The position numbers were made by a program, and so were the translations under genes. 64,000 nt of DNA from Acidobacteriaceae bacterium. GTDB taxonomy: Bacteria; Acidobacteriota; Terriglobia; Terriglobales; Acidobacteriaceae. Location of the stretch: positions 56,221-120,220 of the forward strand of contig PLBY01000085.1 in NCBI GenBank assembly GCA_003134655.1, read 5' to 3'. The notes under the pieces were generated by a model, which was not told where the DNA came from, did no database searches, and was given only the letters and a program-made list of their open reading frames with translations. Below are positions 16,597 to 25,786 of the stretch, piece after piece (position 1 is the first letter of the stretch; the number at the start of each line of letters is the position of its first letter).

Positions 16597-17505
16597 ATGC
16601 AGGAGGAGGGTAGCGAGGAGTACCCGAAAAATGACCCGTACACGAGCCCCAAGAAAAAAGGAATGCAACCTCCGGAAGCCTCGGGCATGAAGCACCCGGC
16701 TCGAAATCAGAGCGGCATCTTCCACGTCACCGTCCAGGGACGCAGCCTCGAAGTGCACCGCATTCCCGGCCTCAACCCGCAGGCACCGGAACTTGTTTTT
16801 CTTCACGAGGGACTCGGCTCGGTCTCGCACTGGAAAGATTTTCCGGCACGCGTCGCCGCCACCACGGGATGCCCCGTCACCCTGTATTCGCGCTACGGCT
16901 CGGGCAATTCTGATCTGCTCACCGGGGCCCGCGCTGTCATCTACATGCACGATGAAGCGCTACGCACCCTGCCCGATCTTCTGGCGCAACTGCGCATCGA
17001 GAAGCCGATACTCGTTGGCCACAGCGACGGCGCGTCCATCGCTCTGATTCACGCCGGTGCCCACGACGCAGTGCGCGCGTTGGTGCTGCTCGCTCCCCAC
17101 GTATTCGTCGAGGACCTCAGAGTGGCTAGTATTGCCGAAGCCAAGACGAACTTCGAAACCACGAACCTTCCCGAGAAACTGGCTCGCCATCATCGCGACC
17201 CCGCGCGCACGTTCTGGGGATGGAACAACATCTGGCTCCATCCCGATTTCCGCAGTTGGAATATCGAAGAATATCTTCCCCGCATCACGTGCCCCATACT
17301 CGCCATTCAAGGACTCGACGATCAGTACGGTACCATGGCGCAGGTGCGGGCGATCGCGCGGAAGTCCGGCGGTCCTGTGGAGACTCTTCCTCTGGCGGAC
17401 TGCCGTCACTCGCCGCAGCGCGATCAGCCCGAGGCGGTGCTAGCCGCAATCGCCAAGTTCGTGGAGCACATCGACCGGAACAAATCGGGAGTCGGCGCTG
17501 TCTAA
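16597..17505 (+). CDS. Alpha/beta hydrolase
   Basis: About 302 residues from ATG 16597 (AAGG four bases upstream). ATG 16687 is an alternative that would remove a low-complexity leader. The alpha/beta-hydrolase core has the oxyanion-loop segment FLHEGLGSVSHWKDFP, nucleophile elbow GHSDGAS, acid QGLDDQYG and histidine DCRHSPQRDQP. It resembles small esterases or C-C hydrolases of the MhpC/BioH type, without clues to the substrate. It is divergent from the zinc-ribbon gene (about 50 bp between starts). Confidence 0.87.
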   Translation: MQEEGSEEYPKNDPYTSPKKKGMQPPEASGMKHPARNQSGIFHVTVQGRSLEVHRIPGLNPQAPELVFLHEGLGSVSHWKDFPARVAATTGCPVTLYSRYGSGNSDLLTGARAVIYMHDEALRTLPDLLAQLRIEKPILVGHSDGASIALIHAGAHDAVRALVLLAPHVFVEDLRVASIAEAKTNFETTNLPEKLARHHRDPARTFWGWNNIWLHPDFRSWNIEEYLPRITCPILAIQGLDDQYGTMAQVRAIARKSGGPVETLPLADCRHSPQRDQPEAVLAAIAKFVEHIDRNKSGVGAV

Positions 17506-17592
17506 GCAGTTATCGGCAGCATGCGCATTAGTGTCCGCGTCGGAATCCCGGGTGTAGAATCGCAAACGCTTTTTCAAGCTGCGGAGGTCTCA

Positions 17593-18333
17593 ATGACACG
17601 GCACCTGCTGGTAGCACTTATCGTTCTGGTCAGACTCGGTTCTCTGGCCACGGCCCAGGCCGGTCCGCCGCTCGTTCACGCCGTAGAGAGCGTGATGGCC
17701 AAACAGCTCGTCACGAAGGTCCCTCCCGTCTATCCGCCGTTGGCGCGACAAGCCCACTTGCAAGGCAGAGTCGTCCTGCAAGTGCGGATCAGTAAATCCG
17801 GAGACGTAGGGAACTTGCAGCTAATCAGCGGGCACCCCATGCTCGCTCCCGCCGCGATTGAGGCGGTCAAACTGTGGAAGTACATGCCCTACCTTCTGAA
17901 CGGCGAGCCCGTTGAGGTGGAAACAAAAGTGACTGTAAACTTCACCCTCGCCGATAAGTCGGTAGAGGGCGTCGTGGGAGATGCGCCAGGGGGATTTCCG
18001 CCCAGCGAGCAAGGCGGTCTAGCACCCGGTCCCGCAGTTCCCGGGCGCGTGCGCGTGTCCCAGGGCGTGTCGCAGGCACTTCTCTTGACCAAGGTGCCTC
18101 CGCAGTATCCGCAAGAAGCTAAGGATCAGCATATACAGGGCGTGGTCGTAATGCAGGTCATCGTCGACAAGCAGGGCAATGTAGCGAATATTCAGCTGAT
18201 CAGCGGCCATCCGCTGCTGGCACCTCCTGCGATTGACGCCGTGAAGCAGTGGAAGTACAAGCCCTACCTGTTGAACGAAACTCCAGTCGAAGTCGAGACC
18301 CAGGTGCAGGTGAACTTTACGCTGGTGCCGTAG
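17593..18333 (+). CDS. Exported protein with two TonB C-terminal domains
   Basis: The 246-residue protein starts at ATG 17593 with GGAGG five bases upstream. A signal peptide (LLVALIVLVRLGSLATAQA) is followed by two TonB-C-like domains of about 90 residues each. The domains are near-duplicates: LISGHPMLAPAAIEAVKLWK and LISGHPLLAPPAIDAVKQWK, each ending EVETxVxVNFTL. True TonB has an anchoring helix and a Pro-rich spacer, both absent here. The protein is probably secreted or periplasmic, and a role in energy transduction is doubtful. Confidence 0.85.
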   Translation: MTRHLLVALIVLVRLGSLATAQAGPPLVHAVESVMAKQLVTKVPPVYPPLARQAHLQGRVVLQVRISKSGDVGNLQLISGHPMLAPAAIEAVKLWKYMPYLLNGEPVEVETKVTVNFTLADKSVEGVVGDAPGGFPPSEQGGLAPGPAVPGRVRVSQGVSQALLLTKVPPQYPQEAKDQHIQGVVVMQVIVDKQGNVANIQLISGHPLLAPPAIDAVKQWKYKPYLLNETPVEVETQVQVNFTLVP

Positions 18334-18354
18334 CGAGGCATCGACGGCCGTGCT

Positions 18355-18792
18355 TCACCGTGAGCCTTTCCGTACGGTCAGAACTTTGACCGAGTCTCCT
18401 GCCGTAACCCGGCTCACATACCCGATTGCTCCCGGAGTCGCGGCTATGTAGTCCTGAAGTGCAGATTCCGAGTTCAATTCCTTCAGCATGGAGCCCTGTC
18501 CTGTGAAAACCGCTTTCCGCCAGCGCACCCGGAATTCGTCGGGGTTGTCGCCTACGTAGTTCCGCAGAAACACTTCGTGCGCCGGTCCGCCCTTCAGAAT
18601 CACAGGCACGGCGCGCGATCCGTCGCTGAATCGTGAGCGAACTCCCGTGAAAAGATCGCGTACTTCCGCGGAATTGATCGCCGATATCGATACGCTCTTA
18701 TTGACCACTAGAATCACGTCTTGGGCTCTGGCTGCGGTGCAGGCGAAGATCAGAGCCAGAGCGTAGCGGCGGGTTCTGCCCGTCAGTGTCAT
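18355..18792 (-). CDS. Small phosphate-binding-protein-like (PstS-like) exported protein
   Basis: The 145-residue protein has a signal peptide (ALALIFACTAARA) and a single PBP-like lobe: VVNKSVSISAINSAEVRDLF, HEVFLRNYVGDNPDEFRVRW, ATPGAIGYVSRV. It is about half the size of a full PstS. Such short PBP-like proteins often lie beside a porin gene, as here (14 bp after the porin stop, same strand). Phosphate binding is not assured. Confidence 0.75.
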   Translation of the reverse strand: MTLTGRTRRYALALIFACTAARAQDVILVVNKSVSISAINSAEVRDLFTGVRSRFSDGSRAVPVILKGGPAHEVFLRNYVGDNPDEFRVRWRKAVFTGQGSMLKELNSESALQDYIAATPGAIGYVSRVTAGDSVKVLTVRKGSR

Positions 18793-18806
18793 ACCTCCTC
18801 CTAGAA

Positions 18807-19940
18807 CTAGAAGCTGAAGCCGATCCTGGCAGCCAGCAGGTTCGAGTTCGGCTTTAGACCGTCTGGGTTTGTACTCGTGTAGTAGCCGAGTCCGGTACCG
18901 TGAAGAAAATGACCTTCCAGCTTTCCGTAGAAGTAGTCGTTAAAGTCATACCGTCCCGAAATTACCCAATCTTTCGAGTAGTTGGCGGGGAGCGACGTGT
19001 CGCCCGCCTTGTTGACATAGTGGCTGTAGTAGCCTCCGATTTGCAGTCTCTTCATGACGCTATAACTCGCCATGGGATACCACGCACGCTGGTCCACCGG
19101 ATACGGCATCGCGTTTGGCCCGACGGTCAACAGAATATTGAGCGGAGTTCTCCAGTATTCTCCCGCGAGGTGCACCCGCCCTCGATCCCAGCGCGCGTAG
19201 TATGCCATCGTAAAAGTGGCCGCCAGGCGGACGGTTCCTTGGGGGCCTGTTCCGTCCAGCGCGTCATTGAGGGCGCTTGCGCCCACGGTTAACTCACGCC
19301 ATGGGGTCACCCACTGTAGATCGGCTCCGTAAGTTTTTCCGCTGGGCGGTGTCGGGAAGGTGAGTCCAAACTCTGCCAACTGCTCAACATAGCCACCATT
19401 TGCATCGAGGCTGTTGTCGCCAATATGCCCGACATACTGCAAATGTCCGCCCCGTTTGCCAAGGGGCAGCGCACCGTAGATTTCGCCTCCCATTTCGGAC
19501 AAGTTAAAGTCCATGTTGTCCACCGGGTACATCGATTGCGGCAGCAGGGTCCACAGAAAAAGGGAATCGACATCCTGCGACTCATTGAACAGGCCTAGAG
19601 GAGCCTTGATTTTGCCCGCGCGAAACCCTAGTTTGTCGTTGAACTTGAAATCGCCCGACGCCCAATCGACGACCACGTTCGGTCCACCCAAGTCCCCCAT
19701 CTGGCGCATGTGTAACTGGATCCCGACCCGCAACTTGTCGGTGACTTGATCCGCCACACTGATCGCGCCTTCCGTCCACTGCAGGCTGCTCGAACTCGAC
19801 TTCATCGTCAGATAGTTGTTGTGCGAACTGTACAGAAAGCCTTGCGTGGCAAAGCCGTGGATCTGAATGTTTTCCAAATCCTGCGCCACCAGCCGGGCAG
19901 CGCAGCACACGACCAAGAGCAGGGCGGTGCGTCGAGGCAT
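18807..19940 (-). CDS. Porin-like outer-membrane protein
   Basis: About 377 residues from ATG 19940, which has AGGAG upstream. A signal peptide (ALLLVVCCAARLVAQ) is followed by barrel strands: IHGFATQGFLYSSHNNYLT, GFRAGKIKAPLGLFNES, LLAARIGFSF with a terminal Phe. The layout GKIKxPLGLFNE...DVDSLFLWTLLPQSMYP is typical of phosphate/anion-type porins of about 380 residues. It is probably co-transcribed with the PstS-like gene. The substrate is inferred only from this pairing. Confidence 0.83.
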   Translation of the reverse strand: MPRRTALLLVVCCAARLVAQDLENIQIHGFATQGFLYSSHNNYLTMKSSSSSLQWTEGAISVADQVTDKLRVGIQLHMRQMGDLGGPNVVVDWASGDFKFNDKLGFRAGKIKAPLGLFNESQDVDSLFLWTLLPQSMYPVDNMDFNLSEMGGEIYGALPLGKRGGHLQYVGHIGDNSLDANGGYVEQLAEFGLTFPTPPSGKTYGADLQWVTPWRELTVGASALNDALDGTGPQGTVRLAATFTMAYYARWDRGRVHLAGEYWRTPLNILLTVGPNAMPYPVDQRAWYPMASYSVMKRLQIGGYYSHYVNKAGDTSLPANYSKDWVISGRYDFNDYFYGKLEGHFLHGTGLGYYTSTNPDGLKPNSNLLAARIGFSF

Positions 19941-20078
19941 AACGCTTCTCCTGCCCTCTCTATCGTCACCGCATCGCCGTGACTTGAATGTGGCAGCCAC
20001 GAGTCGACGCTCCGGCACGACAGCCAGTGGCTCCGAGTCGTGCGTAGACCCGTAGTCGCGTCACTGGGAACAAAACGA

Positions 20079-20125
20079 GGGTGCCCATCCTGGTCCCTCC
20101 GTTTTTTGGAGGGACAGGGTGGGGA
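20079..20125. repeat. GGGTGCCCATCC REP-like hairpin
   Basis: GGTCCCTCC (20092-20100) pairs with GGAGGGACA after a GTTTTTT loop, with flanks GGGTGCCCATCC and GGGTGGGG. It lies between the porin start and the end of the cytochrome gene and is a close relative of 14664-14712. Confidence 0.7.
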
Positions 20126-20165
20126 ATTTGATCTCTGATCGGGAGCAGGAAAGAAGGCGACTGAA

Positions 20166-20726
20166 TTATTTCTTCGCGGTAGGACTCGCCGGCGCAGCGG
20201 CCGGACCCGGCGCCGCCGGAGGCGCACCAGTCAACACATCCTGCGCGGCCTTGGGCAGTTTGTCAGCATTGGCCACCAGTAGACTGACCTGCCACATCTG
20301 CGTGGTGGAGAGCGTCTTGTCAAAGCCGGGCATTCCCGTCATCCGAATTCCGCCCGCGACTTTCCAATAGCTTTCTGCCGGAGGATCATCCGTCACTCCG
20401 GTTCCTTCCATCAACTTGGGCGGGTCGGGATACATTCCCTTGGCAATTGCAGTTTGCGTCTGACCAGGCAGCCCGTGGCACACCGCGCAGTTTTCTTTGT
20501 AAACCTGTGCTCCGGCCACATAGCCGGCTTCATCTGCGGTGATCGGCACCGACTTCGGCATTTCTTTGTCCACGCGCGCGTGCAGCGCCATCTTCGCCAG
20601 CGTTTTTTCAAATGGCATGGGCGGCGCAGAGGTCGCGACGGGCGCGGTCCCTGAAGAGAAATATAGATAGACTCCAACCGGAATGAGGATCAAGCCCACA
20701 ACAAGGCCAATAAGAAACTTGCTCAT
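20166..20726 (-). CDS. Membrane-anchored monohaem cytochrome c
   Basis: About 186 residues from ATG 20726. The N-terminal helix (FLIGLVVGLILIPVGVYLYF) probably anchors it in the inner membrane facing the periplasm. One haem site, CAVCHGLPG, is followed by a methionine-rich segment (GGIRMTGMPGF) for the sixth ligand. The tail is Ala/Pro rich. It resembles electron-carrier cytochromes c of the CccA/c6 type. Neighbours give no clear partner. Confidence 0.87.
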   Translation of the reverse strand: MSKFLIGLVVGLILIPVGVYLYFSSGTAPVATSAPPMPFEKTLAKMALHARVDKEMPKSVPITADEAGYVAGAQVYKENCAVCHGLPGQTQTAIAKGMYPDPPKLMEGTGVTDDPPAESYWKVAGGIRMTGMPGFDKTLSTTQMWQVSLLVANADKLPKAAQDVLTGAPPAAPGPAAAPASPTAKK

Positions 20727-21017
20727 GCACTGTTCTCCTGTGAAAAATTGATGTGAACCCAAACGCGAAGAGGCGCAGAGCCAATCCTCGCTGCGCCTCA
20801 TTCTACCTGTTTCGAAAGCACCACATTTTCTTCAACCGGCATCGCTCAGACAATCGTCACTGTATTTCTGTTGTACCAAGACAAGCCTTTTACAATGCTC
20901 TAACCTCATCGTGACATTGTTCTCTGATCAGCGCTCTATCCTCAACTCACGTTGATGCTCGGGCTGCCCTGCCTGTACCCGCAACGCCTATCCTAAAAAA
21001 TCTGGAGTGTATGGATT

Positions 21018-22238
21018 ATGAGCAAGGGTAAATCTCTCTTCACTAGTGTGACTTCGGGACAGAGTCCGCAGTCCTCCAACGAACAACCCAACCCTCAACC
21101 GTCGCGCGAGATTCCGCGGCGCTCCTTCTTGAAAGGCATGGGCGTGGCCGGGGCAGTACTCACCGCGGCTCCGTTGCTGCGCGTCAGCGCGAGAGCTGAC
21201 GACCACCATGGCTCCATCAGCAAAGGGGACGGGGCCATCCTTCGCTTTGTCGCCGCCGCCGAAATTATCGAGAGCGACATCTGGCTGCAGTACAACGAAC
21301 TCGCGGGAGTGCAAGACGGAGAAGTCTCGAAGTTGGCCAGCAAGCTGATTCCTGGCTATCCGTCACAGGTTACGGGCGGGAATCCCGATTACACAGCAGA
21401 CGTGAAGCAGTTGGATGGCGACATGGACCAGTACATTTCCGACAACACCGAAGATGAACTGAGCCACGAAGTCTTCCTCAACGCCTACCTCTCTGCCAAG
21501 GGAGCGGACGCTGTCAACCTCGATGCTTTCCGCACTCTGCCCGCCAGCCAGGCCAGCGGATCGAACAAGACATTCGGTCGGCTGACCAACCTGACTCAAC
21601 TCACCGTACACACCGATTGGTGGACACGGTATCGCAGCCGGCGCGGGAACCCCGATCTTGGGGATACGTTCCCGAACGCCATCCCAACGCTCGCGGTTGG
21701 GCAACACGCTGCAATTCCAAGGACCGACGCTGACGTCGCCGATTCCGGTTTCCTGCAAGCCGTTGCCAATACCGCGGGATTCCACTTTGCCTGGATCGAA
21801 CAGGGAGGCAGTAGCCTCTATCCATCCTTGGCGCAGAGAGCCGCAAATGCTGAAGTGCTTCGGATCCTCCTCAGCATCGGCGGAACCGAGATCTGCCACT
21901 TCCAGACCTGGCAGGACAAAGCAGGGAACGTGATTCCGGTGAAAAACGTGATCGATCCGGTCACCGGTGTCTCGGTCACTTTCCCCGATCTGAATTCTCC
22001 GCCCTTTGGTGGGGAGAATTTCCAAACGAACCTGATCATGCCCGAGCCGACAGTGTTTCTCAGCCGCCAATTTCCGCCATGCTCAATCATTCGTCCTACC
22101 GAAACCAAGGGCGTGGCCATGGGGGCGGTGAATGCGTTGACCGGCGATGGCCTTTTCATCGGCCAGTCCACCCAGTTCATGCAATTGCTGCAAGACCTGG
22201 CCAGCGACGCGGACAAGGCACAGCGCAACGGTCATTAA
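21018..22238 (+). CDS. Tat-exported ferritin-like domain protein
   Basis: The 406-residue protein has a twin-arginine signal, PRRSFLKGMGVAGAVLTAAP (residues about 34-53). The mature part begins near ADDHHGS and contains long helices with carboxylate/His pairs (VAAAEIIESDIWLQYNELAG, ISDNTEDELSHEVFLNAYL, IGGTEICHFQTWQ). These fit a ferritin-like four-helix diiron bundle. Tat use implies export after folding, often with metal already bound. tatA lies 122 bp downstream on the same strand. Confidence 0.8.
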   Translation: MSKGKSLFTSVTSGQSPQSSNEQPNPQPSREIPRRSFLKGMGVAGAVLTAAPLLRVSARADDHHGSISKGDGAILRFVAAAEIIESDIWLQYNELAGVQDGEVSKLASKLIPGYPSQVTGGNPDYTADVKQLDGDMDQYISDNTEDELSHEVFLNAYLSAKGADAVNLDAFRTLPASQASGSNKTFGRLTNLTQLTVHTDWWTRYRSRRGNPDLGDTFPNAIPTLAVGQHAAIPRTDADVADSGFLQAVANTAGFHFAWIEQGGSSLYPSLAQRAANAEVLRILLSIGGTEICHFQTWQDKAGNVIPVKNVIDPVTGVSVTFPDLNSPPFGGENFQTNLIMPEPTVFLSRQFPPCSIIRPTETKGVAMGAVNALTGDGLFIGQSTQFMQLLQDLASDADKAQRNGH

Positions 22239-22360
22239 TCGCCTGGCAACGAGCTGGAGAAACTTGACAGCCTAGCGGTGAGGAAGGGCGCGGACGTGAT
22301 GCGCTCGCGTCCTTCCTCAACACCTCAACTAGAACGAGCGCGTCAACTCAAGGAGAATCC

Positions 22361-22570
22361 ATGTTCGAAGGTCTGTTTCAACCGATGCACTTGATCATGA
22401 TTGCCGGAATTGCTCTGCTCGTGCTCGGCCCCAGAAAACTCCCCGAACTCGGCAAAGGACTCGGTGAAGGCATCCGTGGCTTCAAATCAGCGATGGCAGG
22501 GAAGGAAGAAGGAACTTCTGTCGAGCTGACGTCGGAATCGACTCCTCGGACCCCAACCACCGAGAACTGA
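22361..22570 (+). CDS. tatA: Sec-independent protein translocase subunit TatA/TatE
   Basis: The 69-residue protein has the TatA pattern: a short N-terminal membrane helix (HLIMIAGIALLVLGP), then PRKLPELGKGLGEGIRGFK as the amphipathic helix, and a polar tail. AAGGAG lies six bases upstream of ATG 22361. It forms the pore-side component for folded Tat substrates. No tatC is nearby. The position behind a Tat substrate gene suggests a dedicated or co-expressed copy. Confidence 0.93.
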   Translation: MFEGLFQPMHLIMIAGIALLVLGPRKLPELGKGLGEGIRGFKSAMAGKEEGTSVELTSESTPRTPTTEN

Positions 22571-22571
22571 G

Positions 22572-22597
22572 TACAGAGTACCGAGTACTGGGTACTG
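22572..22597. repeat. GTAC-rich hairpin between tatA and thrC
   Basis: Repeated AGTACC/GAGTACTGG/GTACT blocks can fold on themselves. They may form a transcript end for tatA, though no T-run follows. Confidence 0.4.
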
Positions 22598-22628
22598 ATT
22601 TCCGTCCGATGCTAAACTCAGCATCGGC

Positions 22629-23879
22629 ATGCTGACTCACCTCGAATGCACCCGCTGCGGCGAACACTATCCCGCCGACCGTCCGCAATCCGTCTGCCCC
22701 AAAGATGCGGGCATCCTTTATGCGCGTTACGATCTCGCGACCATCAAGCGCACGTTTTCGTCTGCGCGCCTCGCCGGACGCGCGCCCACTATGTGGCGCT
22801 ACGACGCCGTGCTGCCCGAAGCCAATCCCGTTTCTCTGGGCGAAGGCTTCACGCCCATGTTGCTCAGCCGCGAATATCCCAACGTCTACATCAAGGACGA
22901 AGGTCTCAATCCCACCGGATCGTTCAAGGCGCGCGGCCTCTCCGCCTGCGTGACCATGGCGCGTCACTTCGGTTCGAAGAAACTTGCGATCCCTTCGGCG
23001 GGCAATGCCGCAGGCGCGCTCGCCGCCTACTCCGCCGCAGCCGGAGTCGAAGCGCACATCTTCATGCCGAAAGATGTGCCGATGGCGAACCGCATCGAGT
23101 GTGACTACTACGGCGCACACGTCACGCTGGTCGACGGCCTCATCAGCGACTGCGCCCGCAAAGTCGCCGAGCTGAAAGGTTCCGAGGTTTGGGAGAAAGA
23201 CGAATGGTTCGACGTCAGCACCACCAAAGAGCCCTACCGCGTGGAAGGCAAGAAGACCATGGGCTACGAAGTCGCCGAGCAACTGGGCTGGCGAATGCCG
23301 CAGGGCATCATCTATCCCACCGGCGGCGGCGTGGGCCTGCTCGGCATGTGGAAGGCTTTCGAAGAAATGGAAGCCTTGGGATGGATCGGTTCCGAGCGCC
23401 CCAAGATGATCACAGTGCAGGCCTCGGGTTGCGCGCCCATCGTGAAAGCATGGGAGGAAGGCAAGCCGGCGTCAGAGATGTGGCCGAACGCGGCGACCAT
23501 GGCCTCAGGCCTGCGCGTCCCCAAGCCTTATGGCGACTATCTGATCCTCGACATCCTGAGGAAGAGTAAAGGCACAGCGATCAGTGCGACGGATGCAGAG
23601 ATTCTCGAAGCCACGCGCCACTGGGCGAAGATCGAAGGGATTTTCGCCGCCCCTGAAGGCGCCGCGAGCCTGGTAGCCTACCGTAAACTCCGCGCCAGCG
23701 GATTCTTCAAGCCCGAAGAAACGGTAGTCCTGTTCAACACCGGCAGCGGCCTGAAATATCTCGATGTCCTGGATCCCGGTGTAGGCAATGCCCGTGTGGG
23801 TACGGGCGACTCGCCCGTGCAGCCAGCAAAACCGAAGCCAGCCGCGCGCCAGATCGGTGGCATCATCGGCCCATACTAG
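22629..23879 (+). CDS. thrC: Threonine synthase
   Basis: The 416-residue fold-type II PLP enzyme converts O-phosphohomoserine to threonine. An N-terminal Cys cluster (CTRCGEHY...CPKDAG) is followed by the PLP lysine in NPTGSFKARG (near residue 98), the phosphate loop YPTGGGVGLLGMWKA and the closing NTGSGLKYLD. The length fits the family. The C-terminal extension (GNARVGTGDSPVQPAKPKP) is encoded by a palindromic element around 23787-23822 and is not needed for the fold. Confidence 0.93.
   Translation: MLTHLECTRCGEHYPADRPQSVCPKDAGILYARYDLATIKRTFSSARLAGRAPTMWRYDAVLPEANPVSLGEGFTPMLLSREYPNVYIKDEGLNPTGSFKARGLSACVTMARHFGSKKLAIPSAGNAAGALAAYSAAAGVEAHIFMPKDVPMANRIECDYYGAHVTLVDGLISDCARKVAELKGSEVWEKDEWFDVSTTKEPYRVEGKKTMGYEVAEQLGWRMPQGIIYPTGGGVGLLGMWKAFEEMEALGWIGSERPKMITVQASGCAPIVKAWEEGKPASEMWPNAATMASGLRVPKPYGDYLILDILRKSKGTAISATDAEILEATRHWAKIEGIFAAPEGAASLVAYRKLRASGFFKPEETVVLFNTGSGLKYLDVLDPGVGNARVGTGDSPVQPAKPKPAARQIGGIIGPY
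23787..23822. repeat. Palindrome CGGGCGACTCGCCCG in the thrC tail
   Basis: ACGGGCGA and TCGCCCGT are complementary around CT, preceded by GCCCGTGTGGGT. It is translated as VGTGDSPVQ at the C-terminus of threonine synthase, so it has extended the reading frame rather than broken it. Confidence 0.6.
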
Positions 23880-23901
23880 AAGTTGCGTTCCTCATAATGA
23901 A

Positions 23902-23969
23902 TGTCATTCTGAGCGAAGTCGTTGCGCGAGCGGAGCGAGCGTAACGACGTAGTCGAAGGATCTCTACCT
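23902..23969. repeat. Dispersed palindromic repeat (GTCAT..AGTCGAAG family)
   Basis: It begins TGTCATTCTGAGCGAAG and ends AGTCGAAGGATCTCTACC, with a GTCGTT...AACGAC stem between. It shares both ends with the copy at 13044-13109. It is followed directly by a 'CCTCTGTGTCCTCCGGCG' element near 23990-24024, another dispersed sequence found inverted at 38625, 40072, 42495 and 46609. Confidence 0.7.
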
Positions 23970-24037
23970 CAATGAACGCTCTGCCTCTCACCACCTCTGT
24001 GTCCTCCGGCGTCCTCTGTGGTTAAAATGATTCTTCC

Positions 24038-25273
24038 ATGACCGAGCGTCTCTACTACCACGACTCTTTCCTCTATGACTTCGATGCCGAAGTCCGCGAT
24101 GTCCTCGACTCCCCGCGACCGGCGCTGGTTCTCGATCGCACCGCCTTCTATCCCACCAGTGGCGGACAGGTATTCGACACCGGCTGGATCACTTCTGACG
24201 CAGGCTCCAAACTCCGTGTCACGGAGGTTGTCGATGCCGAAGACGGCAAGGTCGTGCACTATCTCGAAGCACCGCTACACGATTCGCAGAAAGAAGTCCT
24301 TAAGCCGGGAACCCGCGTCCGCGGCCAGATCGACGCAACCCGACGCCGCGACCACGTGCAGCAGCACTCCGGACAGCACGTGCTCTCCGCGGCCTTCATC
24401 CGCCTGTACAACATGCCGACGGTGTCGTTTCACATGGCCGACGATTACTGCTCCATTGATTTGGACACGCCGGCGCTCACCAAAGAGCAGATCGAATCCG
24501 CCGAACGCCTGGCCAACGAGATCATCCTCGAGAACCGTCCCGTCGACATTCGCTTCGTAACGCGCGACGAAGCAGGGAAGCTTGGTCTGCGCAAACTGCC
24601 CCCGACCGAACGCGACGAGCTGCGCCTCATCGACATCCGCGACTTTGACCTCACGGCCTGCGGCGGTACGCACGTCGCGCACACAGGGCAGATCGCCAGC
24701 GTCTTACTTAGAAAAGTGGAAAAAGTCCGCCAGGGATGGCGCGTGGAATTCGTCGCTGGACAGCGCGCCGTCGCGACCGCGCGCCGCGACTTCACCACGC
24801 TCACCGAAACTGCCGCGCTCTTCTCCGCGCACATTTACGACGTGCCGCAGCAGGCCCGCAAGTCGCTCGACGAGATCCGCTCGCTGCGCAAACAACGCGA
24901 GCAGTCGCAGGAGGATCTCGCCGCAGCCCAGGCCGCCGCGATGCTCGCTGAAACTCCCGAGGCCAACGGCCGCAAACTCGTAGTCCGCACGCTGGCTGAC
25001 CGGGATCTGAACTTCGTCAAGCTGCTGGCCCAGAAGCTGACTCGCCTTTCTCCGAACGCCGTCGCGCTTCTGGCAACGACTTCGCCGCAACCGTCGCTGG
25101 TGTTTGCGCAGTCCGCGGGCCAGCCCTTCGACATGGGCGCGCTCATGAAAGAGACGATGACAAAGCTGGGCGGACGCGGCGGTGGGAGCAAAGACCTGGC
25201 GCAAGGCGGCATCCCCAATGCTGAGGGAATCGATGCCACGCTGAACGCGATTGCCGCGACGCTCACAGCCTAA
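24038..25273 (+). CDS. Alanyl-tRNA editing protein (AlaX-type with DHHA1 domain)
   Basis: The 411-residue protein resembles the editing half of AlaRS. It has the zinc motif HxxxH in QHSGQHVLSAAF (near residue 108), the second zinc pair CGGTH (near residue 208) and a C-terminal DHHA1 domain (GRGGGSKDLAQGG). It should hydrolyse Ser- or Gly-mischarged tRNA-Ala in trans. The catalytic class I/II aminoacylation domain is absent, so it is not a truncated alaS of normal order. It is a single gene preceded by dispersed repeats. Confidence 0.92.
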   Translation: MTERLYYHDSFLYDFDAEVRDVLDSPRPALVLDRTAFYPTSGGQVFDTGWITSDAGSKLRVTEVVDAEDGKVVHYLEAPLHDSQKEVLKPGTRVRGQIDATRRRDHVQQHSGQHVLSAAFIRLYNMPTVSFHMADDYCSIDLDTPALTKEQIESAERLANEIILENRPVDIRFVTRDEAGKLGLRKLPPTERDELRLIDIRDFDLTACGGTHVAHTGQIASVLLRKVEKVRQGWRVEFVAGQRAVATARRDFTTLTETAALFSAHIYDVPQQARKSLDEIRSLRKQREQSQEDLAAAQAAAMLAETPEANGRKLVVRTLADRDLNFVKLLAQKLTRLSPNAVALLATTSPQPSLVFAQSAGQPFDMGALMKETMTKLGGRGGGSKDLAQGGIPNAEGIDATLNAIAATLTA

Positions 25274-25411
25274 CGGCAGGGAATTCCGAAGAAGAGTTGC
25301 GACGCGAAAAAGAGAAGAGCAAAGAAGGGAAGGCGGGAAGGTGGTCTTGAAACTAGGTGGCCCGCGCCTCGCAACCTCCGAAACGCGGGACACCCTGAAT
25401 TGGCTCGCGCC

Positions 25412-25711
25412 TTAGGCCTGTTGCGGCCTTCGGGATCGCTCCCACCAGACCTTCGGATCGTCGGGACGGTTGAGGATCTTCGACAATTCCTGCTTGATTT
25501 CGCGCAGGCGGGTGGTGCGCAGTTCGAGAGCGGTCTGATCAACCGCGCTGTGCGCGCCCTTTTCCGAGATCCGGGCGTTCAGGTTGCGTAAATCGGCGAT
25601 TTCCTGGCGAAGGCTGGAGAGATGTTCCGAGATATATGGCATCTCTTTAATCATACGCCCTATTTGAGGAATCTCCTGTGAAATCCGCGATGTCTTTTGG
25701 CCATTGACCAA
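25412..25711 (-). CDS. Small coiled-coil hypothetical protein
   Basis: About 99 residues from a TTG at 25711, or about 80 from ATG 25654. It is highly charged and helical with heptad-like spacing (SSLRQEIADLRNLNARI, ELRTTRLREIKQELSKIL), suggesting a coiled coil, and ends in WWERSRRPQQA. No family is recognised. Codon use resembles its neighbours, and the frame has no competing gene on the other strand. Confidence 0.5.
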   Translation of the reverse strand: MVNGQKTSRISQEIPQIGRMIKEMPYISEHLSSLRQEIADLRNLNARISEKGAHSAVDQTALELRTTRLREIKQELSKILNRPDDPKVWWERSRRPQQA

Positions 25712-25786
25712 TTTCTTGCTCCGGCCTCGGCGTTTTCAAGTCGTGTGCGGGTGCGCCAGATCAACCCCGTGCTCCCGCTGGACCAC

